NCBI RefSeq assembly: GCF_003049085.1 | Contig: NZ_PIQX01000007.1 | Coordinates: 1 to 64,000 of the forward strand | Direction: 5' to 3' | DNA: 64,000 bases | From: Campylobacter concisus | GTDB lineage: Bacteria; Campylobacterota; Campylobacteria; Campylobacterales; Campylobacteraceae | Part shown: positions 40,211 through 49,840 of the stretch, piece by piece | Position numbering within the stretch: position 1 is the first letter of the stretch | Layout of the letters: each line of letters opens with the position of its first letter | The notes under the pieces: generated by a model | The model's database searches: none | What the model was told of the DNA's origin: nothing | Seen by the model: only the letters and a program-made list of their open reading frames with translations | Position numbers and translations under genes: made by a program

Positions 40211-41602
40211 TTGAGCGAAAAAAAGACTGCAAAGAAGCGACCCACAAAAAATAGTGCAGGTCGCTCTCATAATAAAACCTATCTTGGTATCGGCATTATC
40301 GCAGCTATTTTGATAATAGCACTTAGCGTAGCCCTTAGTATAAAAAATAATGGTGCAGAGCAGTTAAGCAAAACAAATGAGCCAAAGATAGATAAGCAAA
40401 TTTCTAAAAAAGCTGAGCCAAAGGTTGCCAGTAAAGAGAAAAAACAAGAGTACGAAAAGAGAAAATACCCTCTAAAATTTGATGAAGATGAAAATTTAAG
40501 TAAAATTTTTACTGATCCTAAGTATAAAAGTGAGCTTGCTTTAAATTCAAAAGTTGGGCCAAAAGAGCAAAAAAAGATAGCTGAAGTAAAGAGTGAAGCC
40601 AAAAAAGAAGAGATAAAAAAAGAGCAAAACGATACTAAAAATTTACTTGCAAGTTATAAAAACACAGAGCCTAGTGTAATAGAAAATGAACAAAAGATAG
40701 AGCCATTTTATAGCTCAAAAACTGAACAAAAAACTGAGATAAAACCTCAAAATTTTGAAGCAAAAGTCGATCAAAATAAAAGCGCTGAAATAGAAAAAAA
40801 AGAGAAATTTAAAAGTGAGAACACAAAAGTCGAGCCAGCTAAAAAAGCTGAAAATTTAACTACCAAAAAGATAGAAAAAACAAAATACGAAGAAAAAAAT
40901 ATAAAAAAAGATAGCTTTGAAGCGGTACCTTTTACGCCAAACGCCAGCATAAAAGGGCGCGCAAAGCTCGTTATCGTAATAGATGATGTGGCGACATTTG
41001 AACATGCAAGTATGATAAAATCGCTTGGCCTAAAAATCACACCGTCTATTTTTCCAGCGACAAAGACTCATCCAGATACTCCAAATATCGCAAGAACATT
41101 TGAGTTTTACATGATACATCTTCCGATGCAAGCAAAACACTTTGATAGCCCAGAGATAGGCACTCTCACGATCAATGAGAGCTTTGAGAGCATGCATGAA
41201 AAGATAAAAAAGATACGCAAAGACTTCCCACGTGCAAAATACACAAACAACCACACAGGATCGCGCTTTACAAGCGATTTTGACGCTATGGATAAGGCAT
41301 ATAGGGCGCTGATAGAGCAGGGCTTTGTCTTTGTTGATAGCAAAACTATCGCTCAAACCGCAGTAGCAAGAGCTGCAAAAAAACATAATCAGCCATACAT
41401 CTCAAGGGATATATTTTTAGATGACGATCCATCGGCTAGTGCTGTTAGACGTGAGCTTATGGCTGCTGTAAATTTGGCTAAAAAAAGAGGCTATGCGATC
41501 GCCATTGGACATCCAAAGAAAAATACGATCTCGGTTATAAAAGAGAGTAAAAATAATCTTTTAAAAGATGTTGATGTAGTTTATTTAAAAGATATTTTAT
41601 GA
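40211..41602 (+). CDS. Divergent polysaccharide deacetylase-family protein
   Basis: 463 residues from a TTG start 3 nt after ilvC. An N-terminal membrane anchor lies at about residues 24-46 (LGIGIIAAILIIALSVALSI), followed by about 190 residues of Lys/Glu-rich low-complexity sequence. The C-terminal 220 residues are a divergent polysaccharide deacetylase domain: KLVIVIDDVATFEHASMIKS, IHLPMQAK, NNHTGSRFTSD, AIGHPKK. The fold suggests action on periplasmic glycans, but the substrate is unknown. It overlaps dprA by 4 nt. Confidence 0.8.
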   Translation: MSEKKTAKKRPTKNSAGRSHNKTYLGIGIIAAILIIALSVALSIKNNGAEQLSKTNEPKIDKQISKKAEPKVASKEKKQEYEKRKYPLKFDEDENLSKIFTDPKYKSELALNSKVGPKEQKKIAEVKSEAKKEEIKKEQNDTKNLLASYKNTEPSVIENEQKIEPFYSSKTEQKTEIKPQNFEAKVDQNKSAEIEKKEKFKSENTKVEPAKKAENLTTKKIEKTKYEEKNIKKDSFEAVPFTPNASIKGRAKLVIVIDDVATFEHASMIKSLGLKITPSIFPATKTHPDTPNIARTFEFYMIHLPMQAKHFDSPEIGTLTINESFESMHEKIKKIRKDFPRAKYTNNHTGSRFTSDFDAMDKAYRALIEQGFVFVDSKTIAQTAVARAAKKHNQPYISRDIFLDDDPSASAVRRELMAAVNLAKKRGYAIAIGHPKKNTISVIKESKNNLLKDVDVVYLKDIL

Positions 41603-42369
41603 GACTTGACTTTATCCCAGAGCCGTTAAAAAGACTAAAAAATCCACCAAAACAGCTAAATTTTATCGGAGATACTTTACTTTTATCTTTGCCAAAGATC
41701 GCAGTTGTTGGCTCAAGAAAGGCAAGTGTTTATACAAAAGAGTGTGTTGCGGCACTTTGCGCAGCACTAAAAAGTGCAAACATATGCGTGGTAAGTGGCG
41801 GAGCAATCGGCGTTGATATCACAGCTCATAAAGCTGCTATGCCACGAACGATTGGCATTTTTGCGAGCGGACTTGACACCATCTATCCAAGCCAAAATAA
41901 AGTGGCGATAAATGAAATTTACGCCAAAGCCTTGGCTCTTAGTGAGTATGATGAAGGCGAGCCGCCACTTGCTTATAGATTTTTAGAGCGAAACCGCATA
42001 GTTGTGGGGCTTTGTGAAGCTCTAGTCGTCGCGCAAGCCGATCTTAAAAGTGGCTCAATGCAAAGTGCAAGGCTTGCAAATGAGCTTAAAATTCCAGTGT
42101 ATGTATTGCCACAACGCATGGGCGAAAGCGATGGGACAAATTTTTTGCTTGCAAATAAAAAAGCCGAGCTTATCGATGACTATCATAAATTTGCTTCAAT
42201 TTTTGGTGAGATAAAAGAGCAAGAAAAAACTAGTGACGAGATTTTAGAATTTTGTAAAAATGGCGTAAGTCTTGATGAAGTTTTGGCAAAATTTGGTGAT
42301 ATCATCTATGAGTACGAGCTTGAAGGATTGGTTGAAATTTCAAATCTAAGAGTAAAGAGCTTGCTATGA
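41599..42369 (+). CDS. DNA-processing protein DprA
   Basis: 256 residues, covering only the Rossmann-like core without the SAM or winged-helix extensions of longer homologs. VVGSRKASVYTKECVAALCA, VSGGAIGVDITAHKAAM, FASGLDTIYPSQN and FLERNRIVVGL are its motifs. It binds incoming single strands and loads RecA during natural transformation, consistent with competence in Campylobacter. Overlaps the genes on both sides by 4 nt. Confidence 0.93.
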   Translation: MRLDFIPEPLKRLKNPPKQLNFIGDTLLLSLPKIAVVGSRKASVYTKECVAALCAALKSANICVVSGGAIGVDITAHKAAMPRTIGIFASGLDTIYPSQNKVAINEIYAKALALSEYDEGEPPLAYRFLERNRIVVGLCEALVVAQADLKSGSMQSARLANELKIPVYVLPQRMGESDGTNFLLANKKAELIDDYHKFASIFGEIKEQEKTSDEILEFCKNGVSLDEVLAKFGDIIYEYELEGLVEISNLRVKSLL

Positions 42370-42749
42370 GAGAGAAATTTATAGCCATTGATGTTGGACT
42401 AAAGCGAATAGGACTTGCCTTTGGTTTTGGCGAGATCGTGACACCGCTTGAGCCAGTGCTTAGAAAAAATAGAAACCAAGCCGCAAGAGATGTGAGCCAA
42501 AAGGTAAATGAATATGCCCCAGATACGCTAGTAGTGGGTGTGCCAATCGGCGGTAGTAGCGAAGATGAGATGAGAAGACGCATCGAGCATTTTGTCTCAC
42601 TTCTTGATGTAAAGGCAAATATTGTCTATCAAGATGAGGCCTTTAGCAGCAGTGAAGCTAGTGAAATTTACACCAATACAAGGCGAGATGGTAGGCTAGA
42701 TAGCATTTCAGCCACTATTATTTTAAAAAGATATCTTGGGATAAATTAA
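42366..42749 (+). CDS. Holliday junction resolvase-like RuvX (YqgF)
   Basis: 127 residues: KFIAIDVGLKRIGLAFGFGE is the RNase H-like first motif, then VVGVPIGGS and DEAFSSSEASEI. YqgF proteins process 16S rRNA ends or resolve junctions; the exact role in this lineage is open. It follows dprA in a 4-nt overlap and is the last gene of the ilvC-side unit. Confidence 0.93.
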   Translation: MREKFIAIDVGLKRIGLAFGFGEIVTPLEPVLRKNRNQAARDVSQKVNEYAPDTLVVGVPIGGSSEDEMRRRIEHFVSLLDVKANIVYQDEAFSSSEASEIYTNTRRDGRLDSISATIILKRYLGIN

Positions 42750-42764
42750 AAAGTAAAAATCGGT

Positions 42765-43565
42765 CTATTTTTCGAGCGAATTTTTAAAAGCTAACTGAAA
42801 GCTATCTGTGCTAAAAGGCTGCTTTAATACTGTGACATGATTTGGCAGATCGTTAGCTGACTCATCGTTTTTACAAATGGCTACAATACGAAAATTTTTA
42901 ATATTTTTAAACTCAAGTATATCTTCTAACATCGCTTCATTTTTTAAAATTTTACTATCAATAAAAATAACAAATGGGGTAAAAATAGAATCTTTTATGT
43001 GTCTCATTAGATTGCTAAGGTCGTTTTTGCCGATAACTTTTAGACCTAAAAAATTTATCTGAGCACTAATGGTGTCAAACAAAGCATCGTCATCGCAAGC
43101 GATCAAGATATTTGTATTTGTTTGATTTTTGATATTTATTTGTTTTTGGATGGCTCTATCGCCTGTTAGTGCCGCGCTAAAAGATATTAAAAATTCTCCA
43201 TCATTATGAGAGATCATAGATTCATTTGCTTTTTTTAGATAGTTATTTATCTTGCTGAGGTAGTAGTGACTTGGCCTCATTACGCTATGGCTAGATTTTA
43301 TCTTAATGTCAAAATGCACAGATTTGGGACTATAATTTTTAAGTTGAAAGAGAATGTAAATGTCTGCATATTCGGTAGAGTAAAGGAAAAATTTGCAAAT
43401 ATTTTCAAGTGTTTTTATAAGATTTGTAGCATCAAATTTTAAAAGCCTTGGATAACTTGGATCGTAACTAAAAATGATGGAATTTTTAGTATCTTGCGCA
43501 TCTTGGTATATAGTACTAAGAAAAATTTCCATTCTGTTTATGATATCGATAGGCTTATCTTTCAT
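42765..43565 (-). CDS. Degenerate kinase/receiver-like two-part protein
   Basis: 266 residues. About 1-130 read like a vestigial histidine-kinase ATPase part (KFDATNLIKTLENICKFFLY, ISHNDGEFLISFSAA), with the N-box position (LIKTLENICKFF) recognisable but no clear G boxes. About 140-266 resemble a receiver: NILIACDDDALFDTISAQIN, FVIFIDSKI, RIVAICKNDES, VLKQPFS. The Asp pair, phosphorylatable Asp-like position (FIDSK) and Lys-Gln-Pro are present in altered form. It may sense or scaffold without full catalysis. It overlaps queA by 4 nt. Family not recognised. Confidence 0.5.
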   Translation of the reverse strand: MKDKPIDIINRMEIFLSTIYQDAQDTKNSIIFSYDPSYPRLLKFDATNLIKTLENICKFFLYSTEYADIYILFQLKNYSPKSVHFDIKIKSSHSVMRPSHYYLSKINNYLKKANESMISHNDGEFLISFSAALTGDRAIQKQINIKNQTNTNILIACDDDALFDTISAQINFLGLKVIGKNDLSNLMRHIKDSIFTPFVIFIDSKILKNEAMLEDILEFKNIKNFRIVAICKNDESANDLPNHVTVLKQPFSTDSFQLAFKNSLEK

Positions 43566-44584
43566 ATTATCAACATCCCGTCGCCGTATGAGTAAAATCT
43601 ATACTTTTCATCAACTGCCGTTTTATAAATTCTCATCGTCTCTTCAAGCCCTATGAAGCTAGTAACTAGCATTATTAGAGTCGATTTTGGTAGATGAAAA
43701 TTTGTAAGAAGGTAGTTTTGCCTAATTGGTTTATTATTTAGGTTTAAAAAGAGCTTGCAAAAGCCGCTTGCTTGCTTGCTTCTTGCAAATTCTTCAACGC
43801 ATCTAGTAACCGTCGTGCCAACGCCAAGGATTGGTTTATTAGAATTTATAATCTCTTGAGCTTGCTCGCTTAGCTCGTAAAATTCTGAGTGCATTTTGTG
43901 GTCATTTATATTTTGGCACTCCACACCTTTAAATGTCCCAGCGCCAACATGAAGCGTAATGTAGGCGACTTCATGCTTTGTTTTTATCTGCTCTAACATT
44001 TGCTCACTTATGTGAAGGCTAGCTGTCGGAGCTGCCACAGCGCCACTATTTTTGGCAAATATGCTTTGATACCAGCTCTCATCATCCTTTGTATCGGCTC
44101 TTTTTATATACGGAGGAAGTGGAACGTGGCCGATTTTTTCAAGCTCACTAAAAAGGCGAACGTTATCAAGCAAAACGCCATTTTGCGTAAAATTTACCAC
44201 TCTTGTGCCATCGTCATTTAGCTCAAGCACATTGACTTTTAGATTATCAGGAAAATTTAAAACGCTACCAGCGCTTACTTTACCTCTTATATAGACGCTA
44301 AATTTATTCTCGCCTATGGGCTGATTTAGCATCACTTCGCAAGCCCCGCCGCTTTCTTTTTGTCCTAAAATGCGAGCTTTGATAACTTTTGTGTTATTAA
44401 AAATGACCGCTGCATCCTCTGGGATGAGGCTGGAGAGATCTTTAAATTTGTAGTGTTTTATCTCTTTTGTATTTTTAAAATAGACAAGCAATCTTGCCTC
44501 TTCTTTTGGCAAAATTGGCTCTTTCGCGATGAGCTCTTCTGGCAAAAAATAATCATAACTTGAAACGTCGTTTATGTTACTCAT
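43562..44584 (-). CDS. S-adenosylmethionine:tRNA ribosyltransferase-isomerase
   Basis: 340 residues, full length. SYDYFLPEELIAKEPILPKE, VIFNNTKVIKARI, GHVPLPPYIKR, TLHVGAGTFKGVE and MHSEFYEL are QueA motifs. It builds epoxyqueuosine in the tRNA anticodon. Its start overlaps the tatC stop by 8 nt; the following gene is coupled by 4 nt. Confidence 0.96.
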   Translation of the reverse strand: MSNINDVSSYDYFLPEELIAKEPILPKEEARLLVYFKNTKEIKHYKFKDLSSLIPEDAAVIFNNTKVIKARILGQKESGGACEVMLNQPIGENKFSVYIRGKVSAGSVLNFPDNLKVNVLELNDDGTRVVNFTQNGVLLDNVRLFSELEKIGHVPLPPYIKRADTKDDESWYQSIFAKNSGAVAAPTASLHISEQMLEQIKTKHEVAYITLHVGAGTFKGVECQNINDHKMHSEFYELSEQAQEIINSNKPILGVGTTVTRCVEEFARSKQASGFCKLFLNLNNKPIRQNYLLTNFHLPKSTLIMLVTSFIGLEETMRIYKTAVDEKYRFYSYGDGMLII

Positions 44585-45335
44585 CGCTTGCTACGTCGCT
44601 GTCTCGTTCTTCTTTTTCGTCTTCATCGTCGCTCTTGTTAGCTCTTTTGGCGACGATTATTGAAATTCCATAAAGTCCGATGAGTGGTAGCGCCATTAAG
44701 ACTTGACTTATCACATCAGGTGGTGTAACGATGGCTGCAAAGATAAAGATGATAACAACAGCGTATCTGAAGTAATCTTTTAGCATCTTGTCATCGACAA
44801 GTCCGATCTTTGCTAAGAAAAATGTAATGACTGGTAGCTCAAATGAAATTCCAAAGCCAATCAGTAGTTTTGCAAAAAAGCCAACATACTCGCCAATGCT
44901 TGGTAAAGCCGTAAAGAGTTGGCCACCAAAATTTACCAAAAATGCAAAGCCAAGTGGGATGACCACGTAATAACAAAACGCCGCCCCGCACGCAAACATA
45001 AATGAAGCTGAGATGACAAATGGGATCACATATTTTTTTTCATTGTCATAAAGCCCAGGGGCGACAAATAGCCAAAACTGCCAAAAAATGATAGGTAGCG
45101 CGATCACGACACCAGCAAAAAATGCAACTTTCATCGCTGTAAAAAATGGCTCTTGAATTTGAGTAAATATGATATTTGAGCCAGCTGGCAAGACCTGTTT
45201 TAGCGGTTCGCTCATCCATGCAAGCAGTGGGTTCCAAAACGTAAAGCAGATGCCAAAACAGACAAAAACGCTTACTATGCTTATAAAAAGTCTCTTTCTG
45301 AGTTCGATTAAATGGGGTCTTAGCTCTTCAAACAT
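44577..45335 (-). CDS. Twin-arginine translocase subunit TatC
   Basis: 252 residues, six membrane helices. FEELRPHLIELRKRLFISIV, FEEP-type loop (QEPFFTAMKVAFFAG), SFMFACGAAFCYYVVIPLGF and VIVIFAAIVTPPDVISQVLM are conserved. It is the core receptor for folded twin-arginine proteins such as formate dehydrogenase. The C-terminal tail is highly charged (KSDDEDEKEERDSDVASDE). It overlaps tatB by 1 nt and queA by 8 nt. Confidence 0.96.
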   Translation of the reverse strand: MFEELRPHLIELRKRLFISIVSVFVCFGICFTFWNPLLAWMSEPLKQVLPAGSNIIFTQIQEPFFTAMKVAFFAGVVIALPIIFWQFWLFVAPGLYDNEKKYVIPFVISASFMFACGAAFCYYVVIPLGFAFLVNFGGQLFTALPSIGEYVGFFAKLLIGFGISFELPVITFFLAKIGLVDDKMLKDYFRYAVVIIFIFAAIVTPPDVISQVLMALPLIGLYGISIIVAKRANKSDDEDEKEERDSDVASDE

Positions 45336-45733
45336 TACGCCTCTTTTTTATCGTTTAAGATCGCATCTTTAACTAAATTTGTTGGATTTTGTATATTTTC
45401 TACCGTTTTTTTGGTATCGCTTACGACATTTTGTATATCGTTAGTGATATCATTTGCGCTTTTTTTGATTTCGTCAAGCTCCTCAAAAGTAAGCTTTTTA
45501 CGCACACTTTGCGTACTTTTAGTTATGCTTTCTTTATATTTTTGAGCATCTTCTTTTAGCTCAGCTATCTTCATTTCTTGATCAAATGTTGATTTTGCGT
45601 CATTTATGCCTTTTTTAAACATTTTTAGAAATTTTGCAATCTGAACCATCGCGCTTGGCAGCTTGTCAGGACCTAAAACTAACACTGCAATAATGGCGAT
45701 AACTAAGATTTCAGAAAAACTCATTCCAAACAT
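45335..45733 (-). CDS. Twin-arginine translocase subunit TatB
   Basis: 132 residues: one N-terminal membrane helix (FGMSFSEILVIAIIAVLVLG), the PDKLP hinge, an amphipathic helix and a charged coiled tail. TatB works with TatC in substrate recognition. tatA is not in the window. First gene of the tatB-tatC-queA unit. Confidence 0.92.
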   Translation of the reverse strand: MFGMSFSEILVIAIIAVLVLGPDKLPSAMVQIAKFLKMFKKGINDAKSTFDQEMKIAELKEDAQKYKESITKSTQSVRKKLTFEELDEIKKSANDITNDIQNVVSDTKKTVENIQNPTNLVKDAILNDKKEA

Positions 45734-45800
45734 TTTTGCCTCTATTAAATTTTATTTAAGCTTTGTATTTTATCTTGACTTTGCTCAAAATTTTATAAAT

Positions 45801-46847
45801 TTAGCCCTCGATAAAGAGTGCGATCTCGTCGCTTAGTAAGAAATTTGGATTGTAAAATTTACCATTTTTAAAGAGCAGTTTTTCATTTTCTACAAGAAAA
45901 TTTGCCCTTTTTTTCTGTGCCTCACTTAATCGTTCAGCCTCCACGCCAACAATGCTTCTAAGCCCTAAAAATATATGCTCTCTTACTAGCTCACTCTCGT
46001 TTAAAATTTCTTTTTCTCTGTAAGTTGGCTGTGAGATGTAGGCATCTATGCTATTTTTGGCGTAGTATCTCGTGCCATCCACGAAGCCCACGCTATAAGC
46101 CCCTACACCAAGGTAGTTTTTGCCCTGCCAGTAGCCAAGATTATGTTTGCAAATTTGCCCGTAATTTGAAATTTCATACTGCCCAAAGCCAGCAAGCCCA
46201 ATTTGCTCTATCATAAATTTAGCCAAAGTGTCACTATCCTTTTTATAGCTTTTTTTGCCAGCAAATGGGGTGTTTTCTTCAAGAGTGAGCGAGTAGGCGC
46301 TTAGATGCGTGATAGCAAGGCTTTTTAGATTTTCAGTTTCAGCCAAAAGGCGTTTTTTAGTATCAAATTTGGTGTCATAGATGAGGTCTAAATTTATATT
46401 GTTAAAGCCAGCTGCCCCGGCATTTTCAACTGCTTTAAAAATTTGCTCCCTGCTGTGAATGCGCCCAAGAAATTTTAGCTTATCTTCAAAAAAACTTTGA
46501 GCGCCAAAGCTTATGCGATTTGCGCCTAAATTTTTAACATGCTTTAGCCAAGTAAGGGTTGCTGAGTTTGGGTTTGCTTCAAGTGTGATCTCAGTTGTTG
46601 GAGTGCAAAGAGGCACTAAAATGCTAAAAATTTCATCATAAAATTTAGTATTTACCGCGCTTGGTGTGCCGCCACCAAAAAAGATGGTAGAAATTTCTTT
46701 TACATTTTGGCTTTTTAGCTGAAAATTTAGATCAAGGCAAAGTGCCTTAAAATAGGTGCTAACCTTGTTAAATTCGTCATCGCTTGAGCCAAAAGCACAG
46801 TAAGGACATTTGCTTTCACAAAATGGCACGTGGATATAAACTTGCAA
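45801..46847 (-). CDS. HemW-like radical SAM protein
   Basis: 348 residues. The radical SAM cluster motif reads CESKCPYCAF near the N-terminus (IHVPFCESK), followed by IFFGGGTPSAV, TLEANP, ISFGAQSF and a C-terminal wing. HemW binds and delivers heme and is often misnamed coproporphyrinogen oxidase; the C-x3-C-x2-C-F form fits HemW. Alone on its strand segment, downstream of tatB by 70 nt. Confidence 0.9.
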   Translation of the reverse strand: MQVYIHVPFCESKCPYCAFGSSDDEFNKVSTYFKALCLDLNFQLKSQNVKEISTIFFGGGTPSAVNTKFYDEIFSILVPLCTPTTEITLEANPNSATLTWLKHVKNLGANRISFGAQSFFEDKLKFLGRIHSREQIFKAVENAGAAGFNNINLDLIYDTKFDTKKRLLAETENLKSLAITHLSAYSLTLEENTPFAGKKSYKKDSDTLAKFMIEQIGLAGFGQYEISNYGQICKHNLGYWQGKNYLGVGAYSVGFVDGTRYYAKNSIDAYISQPTYREKEILNESELVREHIFLGLRSIVGVEAERLSEAQKKRANFLVENEKLLFKNGKFYNPNFLLSDEIALFIEG

Positions 46848-46901
46848 ATTTCTCTCTTTTTAAATTTTGGCGATTATAAGAAATTTGGCATTTATAGCAG
46901 T

Positions 46902-47786
46902 TTAAAAGTAGCTTTTGGTCTTTAAGAGTTTGCTTGGTAAAAAGCCAAAATTTATCTTAAAAATTTTTGCAAAATGTGCAGTATTTGCGTAGCCTACGAT
47001 ATTTGCGGCTTCTTTTATGCTGATATCGTTTTGCTCTAAAAGAGTAAAAGCCAGCTTTAGACGCTCTTTTGCTAAGAGCTGGTATATCGTATCTTTGAAA
47101 AATAGCTTAAAATTTTTCTTTAGCCAAAAGTCATTTGTGCCACAAAGATGAGCTAGCTCTTTGATACTTGGAGGATTTTGCATACGACTTAGCAAGATCA
47201 TTTTAGCTTTTAAAAGAGTCTTTTCTTCATCTCTGCTAAGTGAAATTTCGCTCTCTTTTTGTATTTTACTTTTATAAATAAGCTCTAAAATTTTTGACTC
47301 GGTAAAAATTTCCCTCATCGCGCCTTCATATAAATTTGTCGTATCAAGTTCATTTAAAACACAAATTTGAGCTAAATCTTTTTTGTATTTCAAAAGCTCA
47401 AATTTATCATCAAATCTAAGCCCAGCAAATATCTCAAGCTTGTTTGCATAGCTTTCATCAAAAAGTAGTGTTTTTGTCTTATAAAATTTATTTTGATACT
47501 CAAAGACACCTTTAAAATCGTCATTAACAAGCCCAATGCAAAATTCATCTTTGTTTAAAATATACTCTTTTCTATCAAGCTTAAAGCAAAGATCGTTTTT
47601 ATCCTCATTAAACATTAAAAATAGATATTTTTTAGACTTGTGACGATCTCTTTTTATCCTGCCATTACATAAAATTTCACTTTTTAGATAGCTGATACCG
47701 CTACTTTGCTTGAAAAACTCTACGCTCACTTGTTTTTCCTTTTGAGATATCTTGCTAGTCCCATATTTTTTGTCTAAATTTATCAT
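46902..47786 (-). CDS. AraC-family regulator
   Basis: 294 residues from ATG 47786 after GAGGGAT; an in-frame ATG at 47798 lies outside good spacing. The C-terminal 110 residues hold two HTH motifs: PPSIKELAHLCGTNDFWLKK and ISIKEAANIVGYANTAHFAK, ending FGFLPSKLLKTKSYF. The N-terminal sensing region is divergent. It lies opposite a TonB receptor, as in siderophore regulators of the PchR/YbtA type, which bind the siderophore complex and activate the receptor. Confidence 0.88.
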   Translation of the reverse strand: MINLDKKYGTSKISQKEKQVSVEFFKQSSGISYLKSEILCNGRIKRDRHKSKKYLFLMFNEDKNDLCFKLDRKEYILNKDEFCIGLVNDDFKGVFEYQNKFYKTKTLLFDESYANKLEIFAGLRFDDKFELLKYKKDLAQICVLNELDTTNLYEGAMREIFTESKILELIYKSKIQKESEISLSRDEEKTLLKAKMILLSRMQNPPSIKELAHLCGTNDFWLKKNFKLFFKDTIYQLLAKERLKLAFTLLEQNDISIKEAANIVGYANTAHFAKIFKINFGFLPSKLLKTKSYF

Positions 47787-47830
47787 TTTATCCCTCAAGC
47801 GTTAAATTTAATCCCTTTAGCGTTACGTAT

Positions 47831-47849
47831 GATATTGATAACGATTATT
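47831..47849 (+). promoter_or_regulatory. Fur-box-like site
   Basis: GATATTGATAACGATTATT matches the 19-bp Fur consensus GATAATGATAATCATTATC at about 15 positions. It lies between the divergent AraC-type regulator and TonB receptor, overlapping the probable promoter of the receptor (TTTTAGTAAAAT). Confidence 0.65.
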
Positions 47850-47892
47850 TAATTTTAGTAAAATGTGCATTAAATTTTTATAAGGAGTTTTT

Positions 47893-49839
47893 GTGAAAAG
47901 TGCATTAAAAATTTCTATTTGTGCGGCAATTTTTATAAATTTACCGCTTTTTGCAAATGAAGATAAGGTTCTACCAGAGGTTAAAGTAGTGAGTGCGACA
48001 GGATTTGAGCAAAATATCAAAGACGCACCAGCAACGCTTAGTGTTATAACCAAAGAGGCATTAGAAAAGAAAAATCACAAAGATATCGAGAGCATGACCA
48101 AAGATATCCCAAGTCTTTTTGGGACAAGTCCCGCAGCGGCAAATAGACGAGGAATTTCTATACGTGGATTCTCTCCAAGATTTACTAAAATTCTAGTAAA
48201 TGGCATGCCAGTACCAGGCGATAACGCCTATAAAGGACTTAGAAGTGTTGGAGGCTCATATAGTTTCATTCCGCCAGCAAGTGCGATAAGCCGTATTGAA
48301 GTGATACGTGGACCTATGAGCTCGCTTTATGGAAGCGATGCACTTGGTGGAGTTATAAATATCATTACAGATGAGTTTAGTAATGAATTTGGTGCAAATC
48401 TTGGCTCAAGCTATAAATTTGCAAGAAATAAAAATATAAGTGGCGAGCTTTACAATAGCCTTTATTTGCACTCCGGACTAATTGATGATGTTTTAAGTGT
48501 TTCTGTTTATGGTAAAAATTTAAATAAATCAGAAGATAAAATTTCTTATGCAATCAGAGAGCAAAAGGATAGAAATTTTGGTGCAAAGCTATTTTTTAAG
48601 CCAAATGAAAATAATGATCTTACGCTTGAGCTTGCAAGAAGCGATGTGAAATATAAAAGAACTAAAGGCAAAACACTATCAACTGGTACTAACTCGGTTG
48701 CTAGCGAGAGAATAGAGGGAGATATGATAAATTTAAGCCACGAAGCAAGGCTTGATAATATCTTGCTTCAAAGCTATTTATCTTATGGCAAGCTAAAAGA
48801 GACAGCTCAACAAAATTTGACGTTAAAGACTCTAAATTTTGATACAAAAGGCTCATATTTTACCGATAATAATGCCTTTACATTAGGACTAAACGCTAAA
48901 AAAGAAAAGCTTGACGAAAAGGCTACCACAGCAGATGCGGCAAATGTAAAAAGGTATGATGTTTCGCTTTACGGCGAAGATGATTATCATCTTACAAAAG
49001 ACTTTATCTTAAGTACTGGTATTCGTTATAACTACGATGAAAACTATGGATCGCACGTTTCACCAAGAATTTATGGCATCTATAGCTTAAACGACTTTTT
49101 CGCCTTAAAGGGTGGAGTTAGTACAGGTTATGCAACACCCGATATCAAGCAACGCACACAAGATCTTGCGTTGCCATTTGCTGGAGGACGCGGAGCACAG
49201 CTTGGTAGAAGCAGCCTTAAGCCAGAGACAAGCGTAAGTTATGAATTTGGTGGCGTTTATAATAATAATGAAGGTTTTGAAACGTCTTTAACTGGCTTTT
49301 ACACAAGTTTTAAAGATATGTTAAGCTATAACCCTATCTGCTCAAGAGGCAGCGTTTGTATGCATAAAGGTAAAATTTATCCAAATGGTATTTGGGAGAG
49401 TATAAATATCGGCAAGGCTGAAATTTACGGAGTTGAGCTAACAAATGAGTGGCAGGTGACAAATGCTCTTAGACTAAATCAAAGCTATGTTTATACAAAA
49501 TCAAAACAAAAAGATGGACCAGAAGCTGGTAAAACCTTAAACAACTATCCGCTTCATACATTTAAATTTGGAGCGAACTACGAGCTAAATAGATGGCTAA
49601 ATTTCTGGTCACAGATAAATTACTATGGTAGAACTAAAAACTCTTTTAACTATGCTAATGATATGAGAGCTTACGTTATTGCGGATCTTGGCATAAACTA
49701 CAATGTAACTAAAAATTTCAGCCTAAACCTAAGCGTTTATAATCTCTTTAACGAGTTTTTTACGACAAGATCAAACGGATATGATATCTTAATAGCCGAT
49801 GGGCAAAAGATCGAACTTGGCTTTAATCTAAAGTTTTAA
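47893..49839 (+). CDS. TonB-dependent siderophore or heme receptor
   Basis: 648 residues from a GTG start after AAGGAG. A signal peptide (about 1-21) precedes the plug (VLPEVKVVSATGFEQ, ISIRGFSPRFTKILVNGMPV, RIEVIRGPMSSLYGSDALGG) and a 22-strand barrel ending in NLKF with terminal Phe. The FepA/CirA-like plug suggests catecholate-type iron siderophores, but the ligand cannot be read. Divergent AraC regulator, Fur-like site and downstream PepSY gene indicate an iron-uptake cluster. Confidence 0.93.
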   Translation: MKSALKISICAAIFINLPLFANEDKVLPEVKVVSATGFEQNIKDAPATLSVITKEALEKKNHKDIESMTKDIPSLFGTSPAAANRRGISIRGFSPRFTKILVNGMPVPGDNAYKGLRSVGGSYSFIPPASAISRIEVIRGPMSSLYGSDALGGVINIITDEFSNEFGANLGSSYKFARNKNISGELYNSLYLHSGLIDDVLSVSVYGKNLNKSEDKISYAIREQKDRNFGAKLFFKPNENNDLTLELARSDVKYKRTKGKTLSTGTNSVASERIEGDMINLSHEARLDNILLQSYLSYGKLKETAQQNLTLKTLNFDTKGSYFTDNNAFTLGLNAKKEKLDEKATTADAANVKRYDVSLYGEDDYHLTKDFILSTGIRYNYDENYGSHVSPRIYGIYSLNDFFALKGGVSTGYATPDIKQRTQDLALPFAGGRGAQLGRSSLKPETSVSYEFGGVYNNNEGFETSLTGFYTSFKDMLSYNPICSRGSVCMHKGKIYPNGIWESINIGKAEIYGVELTNEWQVTNALRLNQSYVYTKSKQKDGPEAGKTLNNYPLHTFKFGANYELNRWLNFWSQINYYGRTKNSFNYANDMRAYVIADLGINYNVTKNFSLNLSVYNLFNEFFTTRSNGYDILIADGQKIELGFNLKF

Positions 49840-49840
49840 A

